Shown piece after piece: positions 42,101-48,469 of a DNA stretch of 64,000 bases (position 1 is its first letter; the number at the start of each line of letters is the position of its first letter). A program made the translations under genes and the position numbers. The notes under the pieces were generated by a model. That model did no database searches, was not told the origin of the DNA, and saw nothing but the letters and a program-made list of their open reading frames with translations. The stretch is from assembly GCF_001648595.1 (NCBI RefSeq), contig NZ_LBAW01000011.1, positions 62,001 to 126,000 on the forward strand, read 5' to 3'. The DNA comes from Legionella bozemanae (GTDB lineage Bacteria > Pseudomonadota > Gammaproteobacteria > Legionellales > Legionellaceae).

Positions 42101-42587
42101 TATTTGCGCGCAAATCGTTGGAATCCGCAAAATCTTGACGAAACGAGGTAAGAAGTTGGTAATTCTTGGCATGGATGATTCTACTGGACGACTGGATGTT
42201 GTTGTTTTTGGTGAACTTTTTGAATCCTCTGCCCCGGGTTTGACAACTGGAGATATGTTGGTTATTGAAGGTGAAGTGGCTCATGATGATTATAATGACA
42301 GAGTGAAAATGACCGCGAATCATCTCTATGATGTACCAGCAGCTCGAACTAAATTTGCTCGATGTTTGGAGTTACGTTTACACTCCGGAAATCAGGGGAT
42401 TTTAGGTTCTATTCAGGCGTTATTAAAAGCCCATGTTGGGCGTTGCGCTGTGCAACTTTCATACCGTAATGATTATGCTAGGGCACAGTTGAGTCTGGCG
42501 CAACAATGGCACGTAATGCCGAGTGATGAACTACTTGGGCTCTTGATGAATCTTTTAGGGGATGAGCACGTTGTAATGAAATATTAG
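39141..42587 (+). CDS. dnaE: DNA polymerase III subunit alpha
   Basis: Replicative polymerase. PHP domain at the N-terminus (FVHLRVHTEFSLVDGL; VAVTDYCNLFAAVKHYK). Polymerase core: GPGRGSGAGSLVAYAL, then the catalytic aspartates in MPDFDIDFCMEGRDR (Asp403 and Asp405), FGTMAAKAVVRDVGRV and the fingers. Helix-hairpin-helix and OB-fold (KKAIICAQIVGIRKILTKRG) follow. Length 1148 aa is similar to E. coli DnaE. The stop codon coincides with the first base of repeat A copy 7. Confidence 0.98.
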   Translation: MQQRFVHLRVHTEFSLVDGLTRVKPLMKVLPSRGMCAVAVTDYCNLFAAVKHYKNAVDMGIKPIIGSDLPCHDPEQPERVSSMVLLCLNSQGYKNLTCLVSKAYQEGQYQGQPRVQYQWIQEYSAGLIALSGGKFGDIGQALLANNDVLAKSRAMHWQTLFPNRFYLEIQRTGRPDETRYNEKLIALADELKLPLVATNDVRFLDQEDFEAHEARVCIHEGYTLADPRRVQKYSAQQYLRSADEMIALFSDLPSAIENTVEISKRCTVKLDLGNNYLPNFPIPDGSTVEEYLSHLSQVGLEERLLQIFKNKSPEELQASREEYDKRLQVELNVINNMGFAGYFLIVADFIQWAKKNGVPVGPGRGSGAGSLVAYALKITDLDPLEYELLFERFLNPERVSMPDFDIDFCMEGRDRVIDYVAEKYGRQSVSQIITFGTMAAKAVVRDVGRVLGHPYGFVDKLAKLIPFEIGITLSKALEQEEELKRRYEEEEEVKELIDLALKLEGITRNAGKHAGGVVIAPSQLTDFTAIYCEEGSTQIVSQFDKDDVEAAGLVKFDFLGLRTLTIIDWALTTVNKKRAAGGLPAVDISQIPTDDAATFDLLKACKTTAVFQLESRGMKELISRLQPDCFEDIIALVALFRPGPLQSGMVDDFIDRKHGRAAVDYPHPDLEPILKPTYGVILYQEQVMQIAQVLANYTLGAADLLRRAMGKKKPEEMAKQREIFTQGATARGVDEKVATHIFDLMEKFAGYGFNKSHSAAYALVAYQTAWLKAHYPAAFMAAVMSSDMDNTDKVVTFIDECAHMKLKVLPSSINHSMYPFTVVDDATIIYGLGAIKGVGESAIDCITEEREAGGKYTDLFSFCQRLDLRKVNRRVLEALIKSGAFDDWNVERAILTASLEKALKVAEKEHQNQSSGQFDLFSLLEDDTNKQDYVQCKPWSEAQRLEGEREVLGFYLTGHPADQYRREFGDFIVSISQLNPSMHKKAIICAQIVGIRKILTKRGKKLVILGMDDSTGRLDVVVFGELFESSAPGLTTGDMLVIEGEVAHDDYNDRVKMTANHLYDVPAARTKFARCLELRLHSGNQGILGSIQALLKAHVGRCAVQLSYRNDYARAQLSLAQQWHVMPSDELLGLLMNLLGDEHVVMKY

Positions 42588-42643
42588 TAGCCTGGATGAA
42601 GCGAAGCAAAACCCGGATTACGGCCCACCTGCACCCAGGCTAC
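42587..42643. repeat. Palindromic dispersed repeat family A, copy 7
   Basis: GTAGCCTGGATGAAGCGAAG at left, CCTGCACCCAGGCTAC at right, with AAACCCGGATTACGG inside. It overlaps the last base of the dnaE stop and ends 13 bases before the convergent pterin dehydratase gene. Confidence 0.8.
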
Positions 42644-42655
42644 ATTTTATATTTT

Positions 42656-42997
42656 TTAACCTGCCAGCAATTTATCCATTTTTGCTGCACAAATAAAATC
42701 ATTATGACTCAAACCGTTGAGGGCATGGGTCATAAAGCTTACATGGCAATAGTTATAACCTACCTCCAAATCAGGATGATGATTTTCGGTATTTGCAATC
42801 CATGCAAGCGCATTAACAAAAGCCATTGTTTCATAAAAATTTTTAAAAGATAAACTGCGTTTAATGATTCGGTTATCTGCACTTACCTCCCAATTTTTAT
42901 TTAACTGCGGCATCAGATTTTTGATTTGTTCTGCATTTAATGCAGCGCCTATGCCTTCACATGATTCACAATGTTTACTGCTTAAGTCACTGGTCAT
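42656..42997 (-). CDS. phhB: 4a-hydroxytetrahydrobiopterin dehydratase (pterin carbinolamine dehydratase)
   Basis: Regenerates the pterin cofactor after aromatic amino-acid hydroxylation by dehydrating 4a-hydroxytetrahydropterin. The PCD fold is visible: NKNWEVSADNRIIKRSLSF, FKNFYETMAFVNALAWIANT, and the motif ENHHPDLEVGYNYCHVSFMT with the conserved HHP histidines. Length 113 aa is normal. It lies downstream of the aminotransferase gene on the same strand, a context consistent with phenylalanine/tyrosine metabolism. The hydroxylase itself is not in this window. Confidence 0.93.
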   Translation of the reverse strand: MTSDLSSKHCESCEGIGAALNAEQIKNLMPQLNKNWEVSADNRIIKRSLSFKNFYETMAFVNALAWIANTENHHPDLEVGYNYCHVSFMTHALNGLSHNDFICAAKMDKLLAG

Positions 42998-43069
42998 TTT
43001 ATTTCCTTACTCGTCTACTTGGCCAATATGGTGTCACTTTTATGAGTGTTTCAGTGCTCTAAAATCACA

Positions 43070-43106
43070 CCATTTTGGCTTAATCTAGCGAATTGTCAAC
43101 AGACCT
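43070..43106. repeat. Dispersed repeat family B, copy 3 (encodes hisC C-terminus)
   Basis: CCATTTTGGCTTAATCTAGC then GAATTGTCAACAGACCT. It overlaps the last seven codons or so of the aminotransferase gene, so its final residues are read from the repeat. Confidence 0.65.
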
Positions 43107-44215
43107 TCGTAATTACTCAATGTAGTAAGAAATCGAGCATTTTGTGCCTTGGTTCCTACAGTTACTCGTATGTAATTATTCATCTTATATGGATGTAGCG
43201 GTCGCACTATAATGCCTTTATCTAATAAATAGTTATAAATCAACATACCATCCTCCTTACAATCAAAAGTAAGAAAATTGCATGCAGAGGGTAAGTAATC
43301 GATATTTAATTGGTTAAATCCCTCTTTCATTTGCAGCATTCCTTCCGTATTGATTTGCAAGCTTAATTGAATAAATTGATCATCATCCAAGGCAGCATGA
43401 GCAGTGGTCAGTGCGACTTGGTTGACTGTAAATGGCAATTGGATACGTCGCATGAGATCAATTATCGAGGGATGAGCTATTGCATAACCTAAACGAACTC
43501 CTGCTAACCCGTATATTTTTGAAAAAGTTCGTGTAATAACTAAATTAGGATGTTGAGCCATCCATTCAATGCTATTACAACTTAATTGAGATGCTGCATA
43601 CTCATAATAAGCTTCATCAAGGACTAATAAAGTACTTTCGGGAATATTTTCTAACAGACGTTTTATTTCTTTTTGGCTAATCAGAACACCGGTAGGATTA
43701 TTCGGGTTCGCCAGAAAAATGATAGCGGTTTTTGAATTGCATGCTTGAATCAATTTATCCACATTGACATGCCAATCCGGATTGATTTCAATGGAGCGAA
43801 CCGGGATATTCAAGGTATTGGCTTGAATCGCATAGGTGCTAAAGGCATATTCGTGCGTGATGATGTGTTTGTCATGATGCAGCGCAAAGCAGTTGAGTAG
43901 AATAGTATATATATAATCCGAACCATTACTCACAAAAAGTTGATCCACATCGATTGCGAGTTTATTCGCAAGCTTAGGCATTAAAGGATGATTCATTGGC
44001 GAGGGATAAGTAGCTAAAAGGTGAGCTGACATTTCTTTTAATGCGGCATGGGCTAATGGGCTGCAACCTAAAGGATTTTCGTTACTCGCCATTTTAATAA
44101 TGTCATTGTCGTTTATCCCTTTTTCACGTGCTAGTTCTTCTATAGATTTTCCTGGTTTATAAGGGACTAAAGATTGTATTCCTTGATGCGGTAATTGTCG
44201 AAAGTTAACTGTCAT
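43085..44215 (-). CDS. hisC: Histidinol-phosphate/aromatic aminotransferase
   Basis: PLP-dependent class I/II aminotransferase of the HisC family. N-terminal KPGKSIEELAREKGI and MASNENPLGCSPLA; FVSNGSDYIY; LANPNNPTGVLIS; LVLDEAYYEYA; PLP lysine in RTFSKIYGLAGVRLGYAI. Length 376 aa is standard. The only his gene here, with a pterin dehydratase downstream, so it may act as an aromatic aminotransferase (a second hisC) instead of, or besides, histidine biosynthesis. The function split is inference. Its C-terminal residues come from repeat B. Confidence 0.9.
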   Translation of the reverse strand: MTVNFRQLPHQGIQSLVPYKPGKSIEELAREKGINDNDIIKMASNENPLGCSPLAHAALKEMSAHLLATYPSPMNHPLMPKLANKLAIDVDQLFVSNGSDYIYTILLNCFALHHDKHIITHEYAFSTYAIQANTLNIPVRSIEINPDWHVNVDKLIQACNSKTAIIFLANPNNPTGVLISQKEIKRLLENIPESTLLVLDEAYYEYAASQLSCNSIEWMAQHPNLVITRTFSKIYGLAGVRLGYAIAHPSIIDLMRRIQLPFTVNQVALTTAHAALDDDQFIQLSLQINTEGMLQMKEGFNQLNIDYLPSACNFLTFDCKEDGMLIYNYLLDKGIIVRPLHPYKMNNYIRVTVGTKAQNARFLTTLSNYEGLLTIR

Positions 44216-44306
44216 AATTTTCCCTAACTAAAAATTTTCTTCATATTATCCAAGCTTTAGCTTCCTGTCACGAGCTCATTCAGCTAAAAAATCATTTGTT
44301 TTGTTA

Positions 44307-44330
44307 CCGGGTGATAGCAAAAACACCCGG
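44307..44330 (-). terminator. Hairpin downstream of the U-box gene
   Basis: CCGGGTG (44307-44313) pairs with CACCCGG (44324-44330), 8 bases past the stop of the minus-strand U-box gene. The T-rich tract comes some way further on, so termination is plausible but unproven. Confidence 0.45.
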
Positions 44331-44337
44331 GATGCGA

Positions 44338-45435
44338 TTATTTTTTTAAAGTTGCTGCAACTAAGTCATTAAAAGCCCGATTGGGAATTAAATCTGCTTC
44401 TGTTAAATATTGATAGTCAATAGGGCATGTATGTTTTGTTTGTACCCAAAATCGAATGCCTTTTGCACCAGTTCCTTTATCATCATTAAATGTGTGACCG
44501 TGGGAATCAATGAGAGTAGGTGTGCCATTTACTCCTAAAGGTTCCAATGTAATTGGGTCTATGAGATGATTTTTATCTAATGCCGAGGCCTTATCTGAAG
44601 CTTGTCCCTTCAATGGACCAAAGATAAGTTGAGCCCATGAAGTCCGGCTATAATAAGCTACTTGTTTATGAAATTCCTCTGAGTGAACCGCATGCGCAGG
44701 TACACAACACTCCTGGTTCTGAGCAGAGCTAACAGGAATCTGTCCTGATTTTGCATAAACAAGCGCAACACCATTGAGTATGGCATTCCTACATAATTCA
44801 ACCAAATCGGTGCATTTGTTCAGAATATAGAGAGGCGGATAGATAAGTGCTCCAAGGATCCAGCCAGCCAGTCCACCCATTCTTAAACAAACTCCAGCAA
44901 CAGGTTTTGATAAGGGTAAAAAAGGTAAGAAAAATTCAAGAGCGTTTGCAGCAATATATGGGATGGCAGCAAGCATTATACCTACAGTAGCAGCTCCTAG
45001 ATTCCACGCTTTTTGGAGGTAATTTGTTGGGGCTTCATAAACAAGCGATTCGAAAAAAGTTGTGTTGCCAATAAAAACAGCAAACTCATCAACAGAGTCA
45101 TATAATTTCTTTTTAAGGAAAATAAATCCTCGAAGCAATAAATCAGGAAAAAATAAAGCAGTGCCAATAATGGCCCCAATTGGGGCACCAATTACAAAAC
45201 CTAGTGCTTCACCTATCCAACCAAAAATACCACGCATCACTCCAGTGTGGCGCGTGCCATCTGCATATTCTATGTGGGTACTATTTTCATTCCAGTAGGA
45301 GGTGTAATCAGGGATCCAAAAAATAGCTAAAATAAGGTCGAGGATTACCCCGGGAATACTTGTAATTTCTCTTAAAACAAGACGGGTTAATACATGACCC
45401 ACAGTCATACCTTTAGCGAAATAAGCATACATCAT
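44338..45435 (-). CDS. Membrane protein with C-terminal U-box domain, E3 ubiquitin ligase effector candidate
   Basis: The 365-aa product has several hydrophobic stretches in residues 15-210 (SIPGVILDLILAIFWI; LGFVIGAPIGAIIGTALFF; GIMLAAIPYIAANALEFFL) and a C-terminal domain at about 293-365. That domain starts DPITLEPLG, continues with SHGHTF, TCPIDYQYLTEADLIPN and RAFNDLV, the layout of eukaryotic U-boxes (DPITLE..MRDPV, SGHTYER, CPLT, LIPN..L). U-boxes bind E2 enzymes. Legionella effectors LubX and GobX use such domains; this one differs in the hydrophobic N-terminal half. AAGGGG lies upstream of the ATG. Dot/Icm export and ligase activity are inferred. Confidence 0.8.
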   Translation of the reverse strand: MMYAYFAKGMTVGHVLTRLVLREITSIPGVILDLILAIFWIPDYTSYWNENSTHIEYADGTRHTGVMRGIFGWIGEALGFVIGAPIGAIIGTALFFPDLLLRGFIFLKKKLYDSVDEFAVFIGNTTFFESLVYEAPTNYLQKAWNLGAATVGIMLAAIPYIAANALEFFLPFLPLSKPVAGVCLRMGGLAGWILGALIYPPLYILNKCTDLVELCRNAILNGVALVYAKSGQIPVSSAQNQECCVPAHAVHSEEFHKQVAYYSRTSWAQLIFGPLKGQASDKASALDKNHLIDPITLEPLGVNGTPTLIDSHGHTFNDDKGTGAKGIRFWVQTKHTCPIDYQYLTEADLIPNRAFNDLVAATLKK

Positions 45436-45649
45436 TTTTTCCCCTTTATTTCCTAATTATTTGTGGGTTTTCTAGTGCTTGGCGGCCATTTTAAACGCAT
45501 TAAAGTTTAATAACAATTCAATGGATTGTTTATGGATCACCCTGAGTTGTATTTGATCTACTCATGTTGTATGCCGTCGTGTAGGTCTTGAATTTTTATA
45601 TCCAGGACGTTAACCTTGGCATGGCAAACCAACCACAGGAAAATGGAAT

Positions 45650-45970
45650 ATGAATTGGCAAAAGGGATTTTCCCTGACTGAAGTATTGATATCTTTATCA
45701 CTAGTAACAACCTTGGTTCTGGTTTTATTACAACAACAATGGCAGAGTAAGCAATTATTAAATCAATTAATTTTTAGAACACAAGGTTCTCAATTTCTTG
45801 ATCAAATTGAAGAATCACTTGTGGCCAAAGTTTCAAAACTCCCACCAATTCCCTCTCCATACCATTTGGATATACAGCTAAAAAATCAACAGTTACTTCT
45901 CCATCTTGTATGGTTTGAACAAGTAGGTTCTATAACCCGTCAACATAATTTTATCGGAAGTGTTGAATGA
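45650..45970 (+). CDS. Type IV pilus minor prepilin (PilV-like)
   Basis: Short (106 aa) prepilin with leader MNWQKG cleaved before FSLTEVLISLSLVTTLVLVL; Glu is at mature position +5 as prepilin peptidase substrates need. The remainder is a small soluble domain. It overlaps the next prepilin gene by four bases (ATGA). Order and leader types fit a minor-pilin cluster pilV-pilW-pilX that primes type IV pilus assembly. The name PilV rests on position and size. Confidence 0.8.
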   Translation: MNWQKGFSLTEVLISLSLVTTLVLVLLQQQWQSKQLLNQLIFRTQGSQFLDQIEESLVAKVSKLPPIPSPYHLDIQLKNQQLLLHLVWFEQVGSITRQHNFIGSVE

Positions 45971-46710
45971 AAAAACAAATGGGAATTAGTCTGACAGAAA
46001 TATTGATAAGTCTTTTTCTGACAAGTTTGATTATGATTCCATTAATCCAACTTTATTTGGGAAGCAAGCGGCAATACCTTGAAACAGAAAAAATTTTAGA
46101 AGCACGTTTTGATTTACAATGGGTGAGTGATTTACTGAGTGATAGTATTCGACGTGCAGGTTTTACCCCGTGTTTGGGTATTGATCAATTGCAAGTTATT
46201 GATCGTAGAAATCATCCAAACAGAATTTTTGCACTGCAAACTGAAAATCAACCGAATCAATTCATTCAAGTAAATCGTATGAATGAACATTTTGCAAAAA
46301 TAATCAAAATTCAAGGTGCAACAAAAATAGTGATCCAGGATCCAGTGATACTTCATAAAAATCGTCCCATACTCATCGCTGATTGCGAACATGCTGAGAT
46401 ACAAGAACTTTTTGATATGGAACAACAAAATAACAATTCGCTTATTACTTTGAACAAACCCCTGTTTTTTTCTTATGACCGCTCAGCATATATTGGGGAG
46501 TATCTTGAGGAGAAATGGTTGATTAAGAGAAACGCGAATAATATGGATACGTTACATTATCAGTTGGTCCAGACCGAAGAAATAACACCTTTAATTCATT
46601 TTATACATACCCGAAATCGATATATAAAAGAGAAGCAGTTTCTTGAAATTAGCATGGGGTTGGATGATAATAAAACACATGAGCTTAAGGTTCTGGTGCG
46701 TGGCTCATGA
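45967..46710 (+). CDS. Type IV pilus minor prepilin (PilW-like)
   Basis: Leader MKKQMG, then ISLTEILISLFLTSLIMIPL with Glu at +5. The mature protein is about 241 aa, long for a minor pilin and consistent with PilW (FDLQWVSDLLSDSIRRAGFTPC; the cysteine pair C...C at 'PCLG' and 'ADCEHAE'). The start sits inside the preceding gene's stop and its own stop overlaps the next frame (ATGA), so the three genes are translationally coupled. Confidence 0.82.
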   Translation: MKKQMGISLTEILISLFLTSLIMIPLIQLYLGSKRQYLETEKILEARFDLQWVSDLLSDSIRRAGFTPCLGIDQLQVIDRRNHPNRIFALQTENQPNQFIQVNRMNEHFAKIIKIQGATKIVIQDPVILHKNRPILIADCEHAEIQELFDMEQQNNNSLITLNKPLFFSYDRSAYIGEYLEEKWLIKRNANNMDTLHYQLVQTEEITPLIHFIHTRNRYIKEKQFLEISMGLDDNKTHELKVLVRGS

Positions 46711-47516
46711 GCAGCTCTCTTCGGAAACTCTACTCCAGAGGAGAATTGCTTCGTCGGTACGGTGCTCGAATCCTCATGTACTGGTGTGTACACTCTGGTT
46801 CTGCGCTCCGTGTCTCCTCGCACTTCCTTCTCTGGAGCGAGTTTCCGAAGAGAGCAAGTAGGAAACTCTACTCCAGAGGAGAATTGCTTCGACGGTACGG
46901 TGCTCGAATCCTCATGTACTGGCGTGTGCACTCCGCTTCTGCGCTCCATGTCCCCTCGCACTGTTCTCTTTGGAGCGAGTTGCCGAGGAGATCCATTAGA
47001 AAAAATCAAGGATTTATTTTATTAGTGACTTTACTTATTATCGGTGTGATTAGCTTGCTTGTTTTGACTTCAATGCAGCACGTTTTACTGTATTACAAGG
47101 CAACTAATAAACAAGAAGTATTGCACCAGAGTTTTTATCAACTCGAGGATGTGGCATTGCGATTGCTGTATCAACACACATCATTGAATTCAAACTGTGT
47201 GGTACGTTCAGATGCTGCAAATCAAGTCATACATCATTTACTCGAAGACAAAGGATGCTCCTTAAAAAGCGGTTTAACTCAATACAAATATTATATTGAG
47301 GACTTGGGAGAGTTTCCGTGTTTGGTGGTTCGCCATAAGGGACGAAAATCAGCATCGCATCATCAACGAGTCACTGTTGTGCCCTTTGAAGAGGGTGTTC
47401 CTGTATCTTTATTGCAAATACGGTTTATTAGTGCGGGAAGGGTAATCCCGTGTCTGCTAGAGGAACATGCGATTTCTCTGGGAGTGAGCAGCTGGCGATA
47501 TTTGCCTTCTCTATAA
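46707..47516 (+). CDS. PilX-like minor prepilin with 46-codon tandem repeats inserted before the leader
   Basis: The prepilin-like hydrophobic start is NQGFILLVTLLIIGVISLLV, with Gly at residue 102 and no Glu at +5, as in PilX/GspK-type minor pilins; a mature domain of about 167 aa follows. Upstream, from the ATG that overlaps pilW's stop, the frame reads through two copies of a 138-bp repeat (46 codons each, starting about residue 6 and 52). This would give a leader of 102 residues instead of the usual 6-30. Alternative initiation is possible at the ATT codon 46996, preceded by GAGGAG, or elsewhere; which start is used cannot be told from sequence. Confidence 0.75.
   Translation: MSSSLRKLYSRGELLRRYGARILMYWCVHSGSALRVSSHFLLWSEFPKRASRKLYSRGELLRRYGARILMYWRVHSASALHVPSHCSLWSELPRRSIRKNQGFILLVTLLIIGVISLLVLTSMQHVLLYYKATNKQEVLHQSFYQLEDVALRLLYQHTSLNSNCVVRSDAANQVIHHLLEDKGCSLKSGLTQYKYYIEDLGEFPCLVVRHKGRKSASHHQRVTVVPFEEGVPVSLLQIRFISAGRVIPCLLEEHAISLGVSSWRYLPSL
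46714..46995. repeat. Two tandem ~138-bp repeat units with terminal inverted ends
   Basis: GGAAACTCTACTCCAGAGGA begins unit 1 at 46723 and unit 2 at 46861, exactly 138 bases apart, with high identity. Unit 1 has perfect 17-bp inverted ends (GCTCTCTTCGGAAACTC at 46714-46730 and GAGTTTCCGAAGAGAGC at 46839-46855). Unit 2 has the same inverted ends in imperfect form, ending GGAGCGAGTTGCCGAGGAG. This is the structure of a small non-autonomous (MITE-like) element duplicated in tandem. Confidence 0.85.
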
Positions 47517-47557
47517 ATAAATTTGGTTAAGGACAGTATGTGAGCATCGGAACGCAT

Positions 47558-47595
47558 AAAATCAGAAACAGTTTAGCAAATGGAAACAGACCCTA
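47558..47595. repeat. Degenerate dispersed repeat family B, copy 4
   Basis: AAAATCAGAAACAGTTTAGC then AAATGGAAACAGACCCTA, between the pilX-like gene and the efflux genes. Only the right half is well kept. Confidence 0.5.
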
Positions 47596-47662
47596 ATATT
47601 ATCTTGAGCTATATCAAACCTAGTTGTATCGTAATAGCTATGATGAATAGAGGGATTTTTAG

Positions 47663-48466
47663 GTGCGTTTACAAAATATTTCTAAATTTAAGTATTGGCC
47701 GCAAATGGCGGTGCTTGCTTTATTGTTGGTAGGATATGTTGCTTATCGTTATTTTGCCTTTTATGACACACGCTCAAATGATGCCTATGTTTCAGCCCAT
47801 GTAGTCAACATGGCCGCTATGGTTTCTGGTCCGGTTACAAGAATTTATGTTAAGGACAATCAGAGGGTGAAAAAAGGAGATAAACTTATTGAAATTGATT
47901 CTCTTCCCTATGTTGATGCAGTACAGCAAGCTAAGTCCAAGTTAGAAATTGCTCAATTGAATTATGAAAACGAAAAGGTAGATGCTGCTAAAGCCAAACT
48001 TAAGATTGCACAAGCCCATTTTGAATTAGATAAGGCAAATTACCGTCTAAATCATACTATCCTTGTAGCACCTGCAGATGGTTATATCACCAATTTTAAT
48101 TTACGCGTAGGTCAGTACATTAAAAAAGGGGAAGGACTATTTGCTCTTATTGAAACCAAACAGTGGTGGGTGGTTACGCGTTATAGAGAAACGGCACTGC
48201 GTTTGATTCAACCTGGAGACAGGGCAAAAATTATGATTGATATGTATCCGGGAAAAGTATTCCATGGACATGTAGACAGTATTGGTTGGGGGATTAATCG
48301 AGTACAAAGCGGCAATGTTGCTCCTTCAACACTAATGTATTTGGAAGCGACCGAAGATTGGATTCGCATAGCACAACGTTTTCCTGTGCGAATTTATATC
48401 GATGATTTATCTGATGAATATCCAATGCGCATTGGTGCCAGTGCTGCTACCATTACCTACAGGTGA
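47663..48466 (+). CDS. HlyD-family membrane-fusion protein of an efflux pump (AaeA/EmrA-like)
   Basis: N-terminal transmembrane helix (YWPQMAVLALLLVGYVAYRY) and the family start DTRSNDAYVSAHVVNMAAMV, followed by the biotinyl-lipoyl half-motif (GPVTRIYVKDNQRVKKGDKL). A short coiled-coil hairpin is at about 85-130, then the second half (LVAPADGYITNFNLRVGQYI) and the beta-barrel domain. Length 267 aa is close to AaeA. Start is GTG at 47663 with GAGGG upstream. It stands 3 bases before the FUSC-type gene, making a two-gene pump operon. Confidence 0.9.
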   Translation: MRLQNISKFKYWPQMAVLALLLVGYVAYRYFAFYDTRSNDAYVSAHVVNMAAMVSGPVTRIYVKDNQRVKKGDKLIEIDSLPYVDAVQQAKSKLEIAQLNYENEKVDAAKAKLKIAQAHFELDKANYRLNHTILVAPADGYITNFNLRVGQYIKKGEGLFALIETKQWWVVTRYRETALRLIQPGDRAKIMIDMYPGKVFHGHVDSIGWGINRVQSGNVAPSTLMYLEATEDWIRIAQRFPVRIYIDDLSDEYPMRIGASAATITYR

Positions 48467-48469
48467 TTC

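Noticed and set aside
46596-47009. 137-codon minus-strand frame across the pilX repeat units
   Set aside because: It is the antisense reading of the repeated 138-bp unit and has no ribosome site; duplication explains its length.
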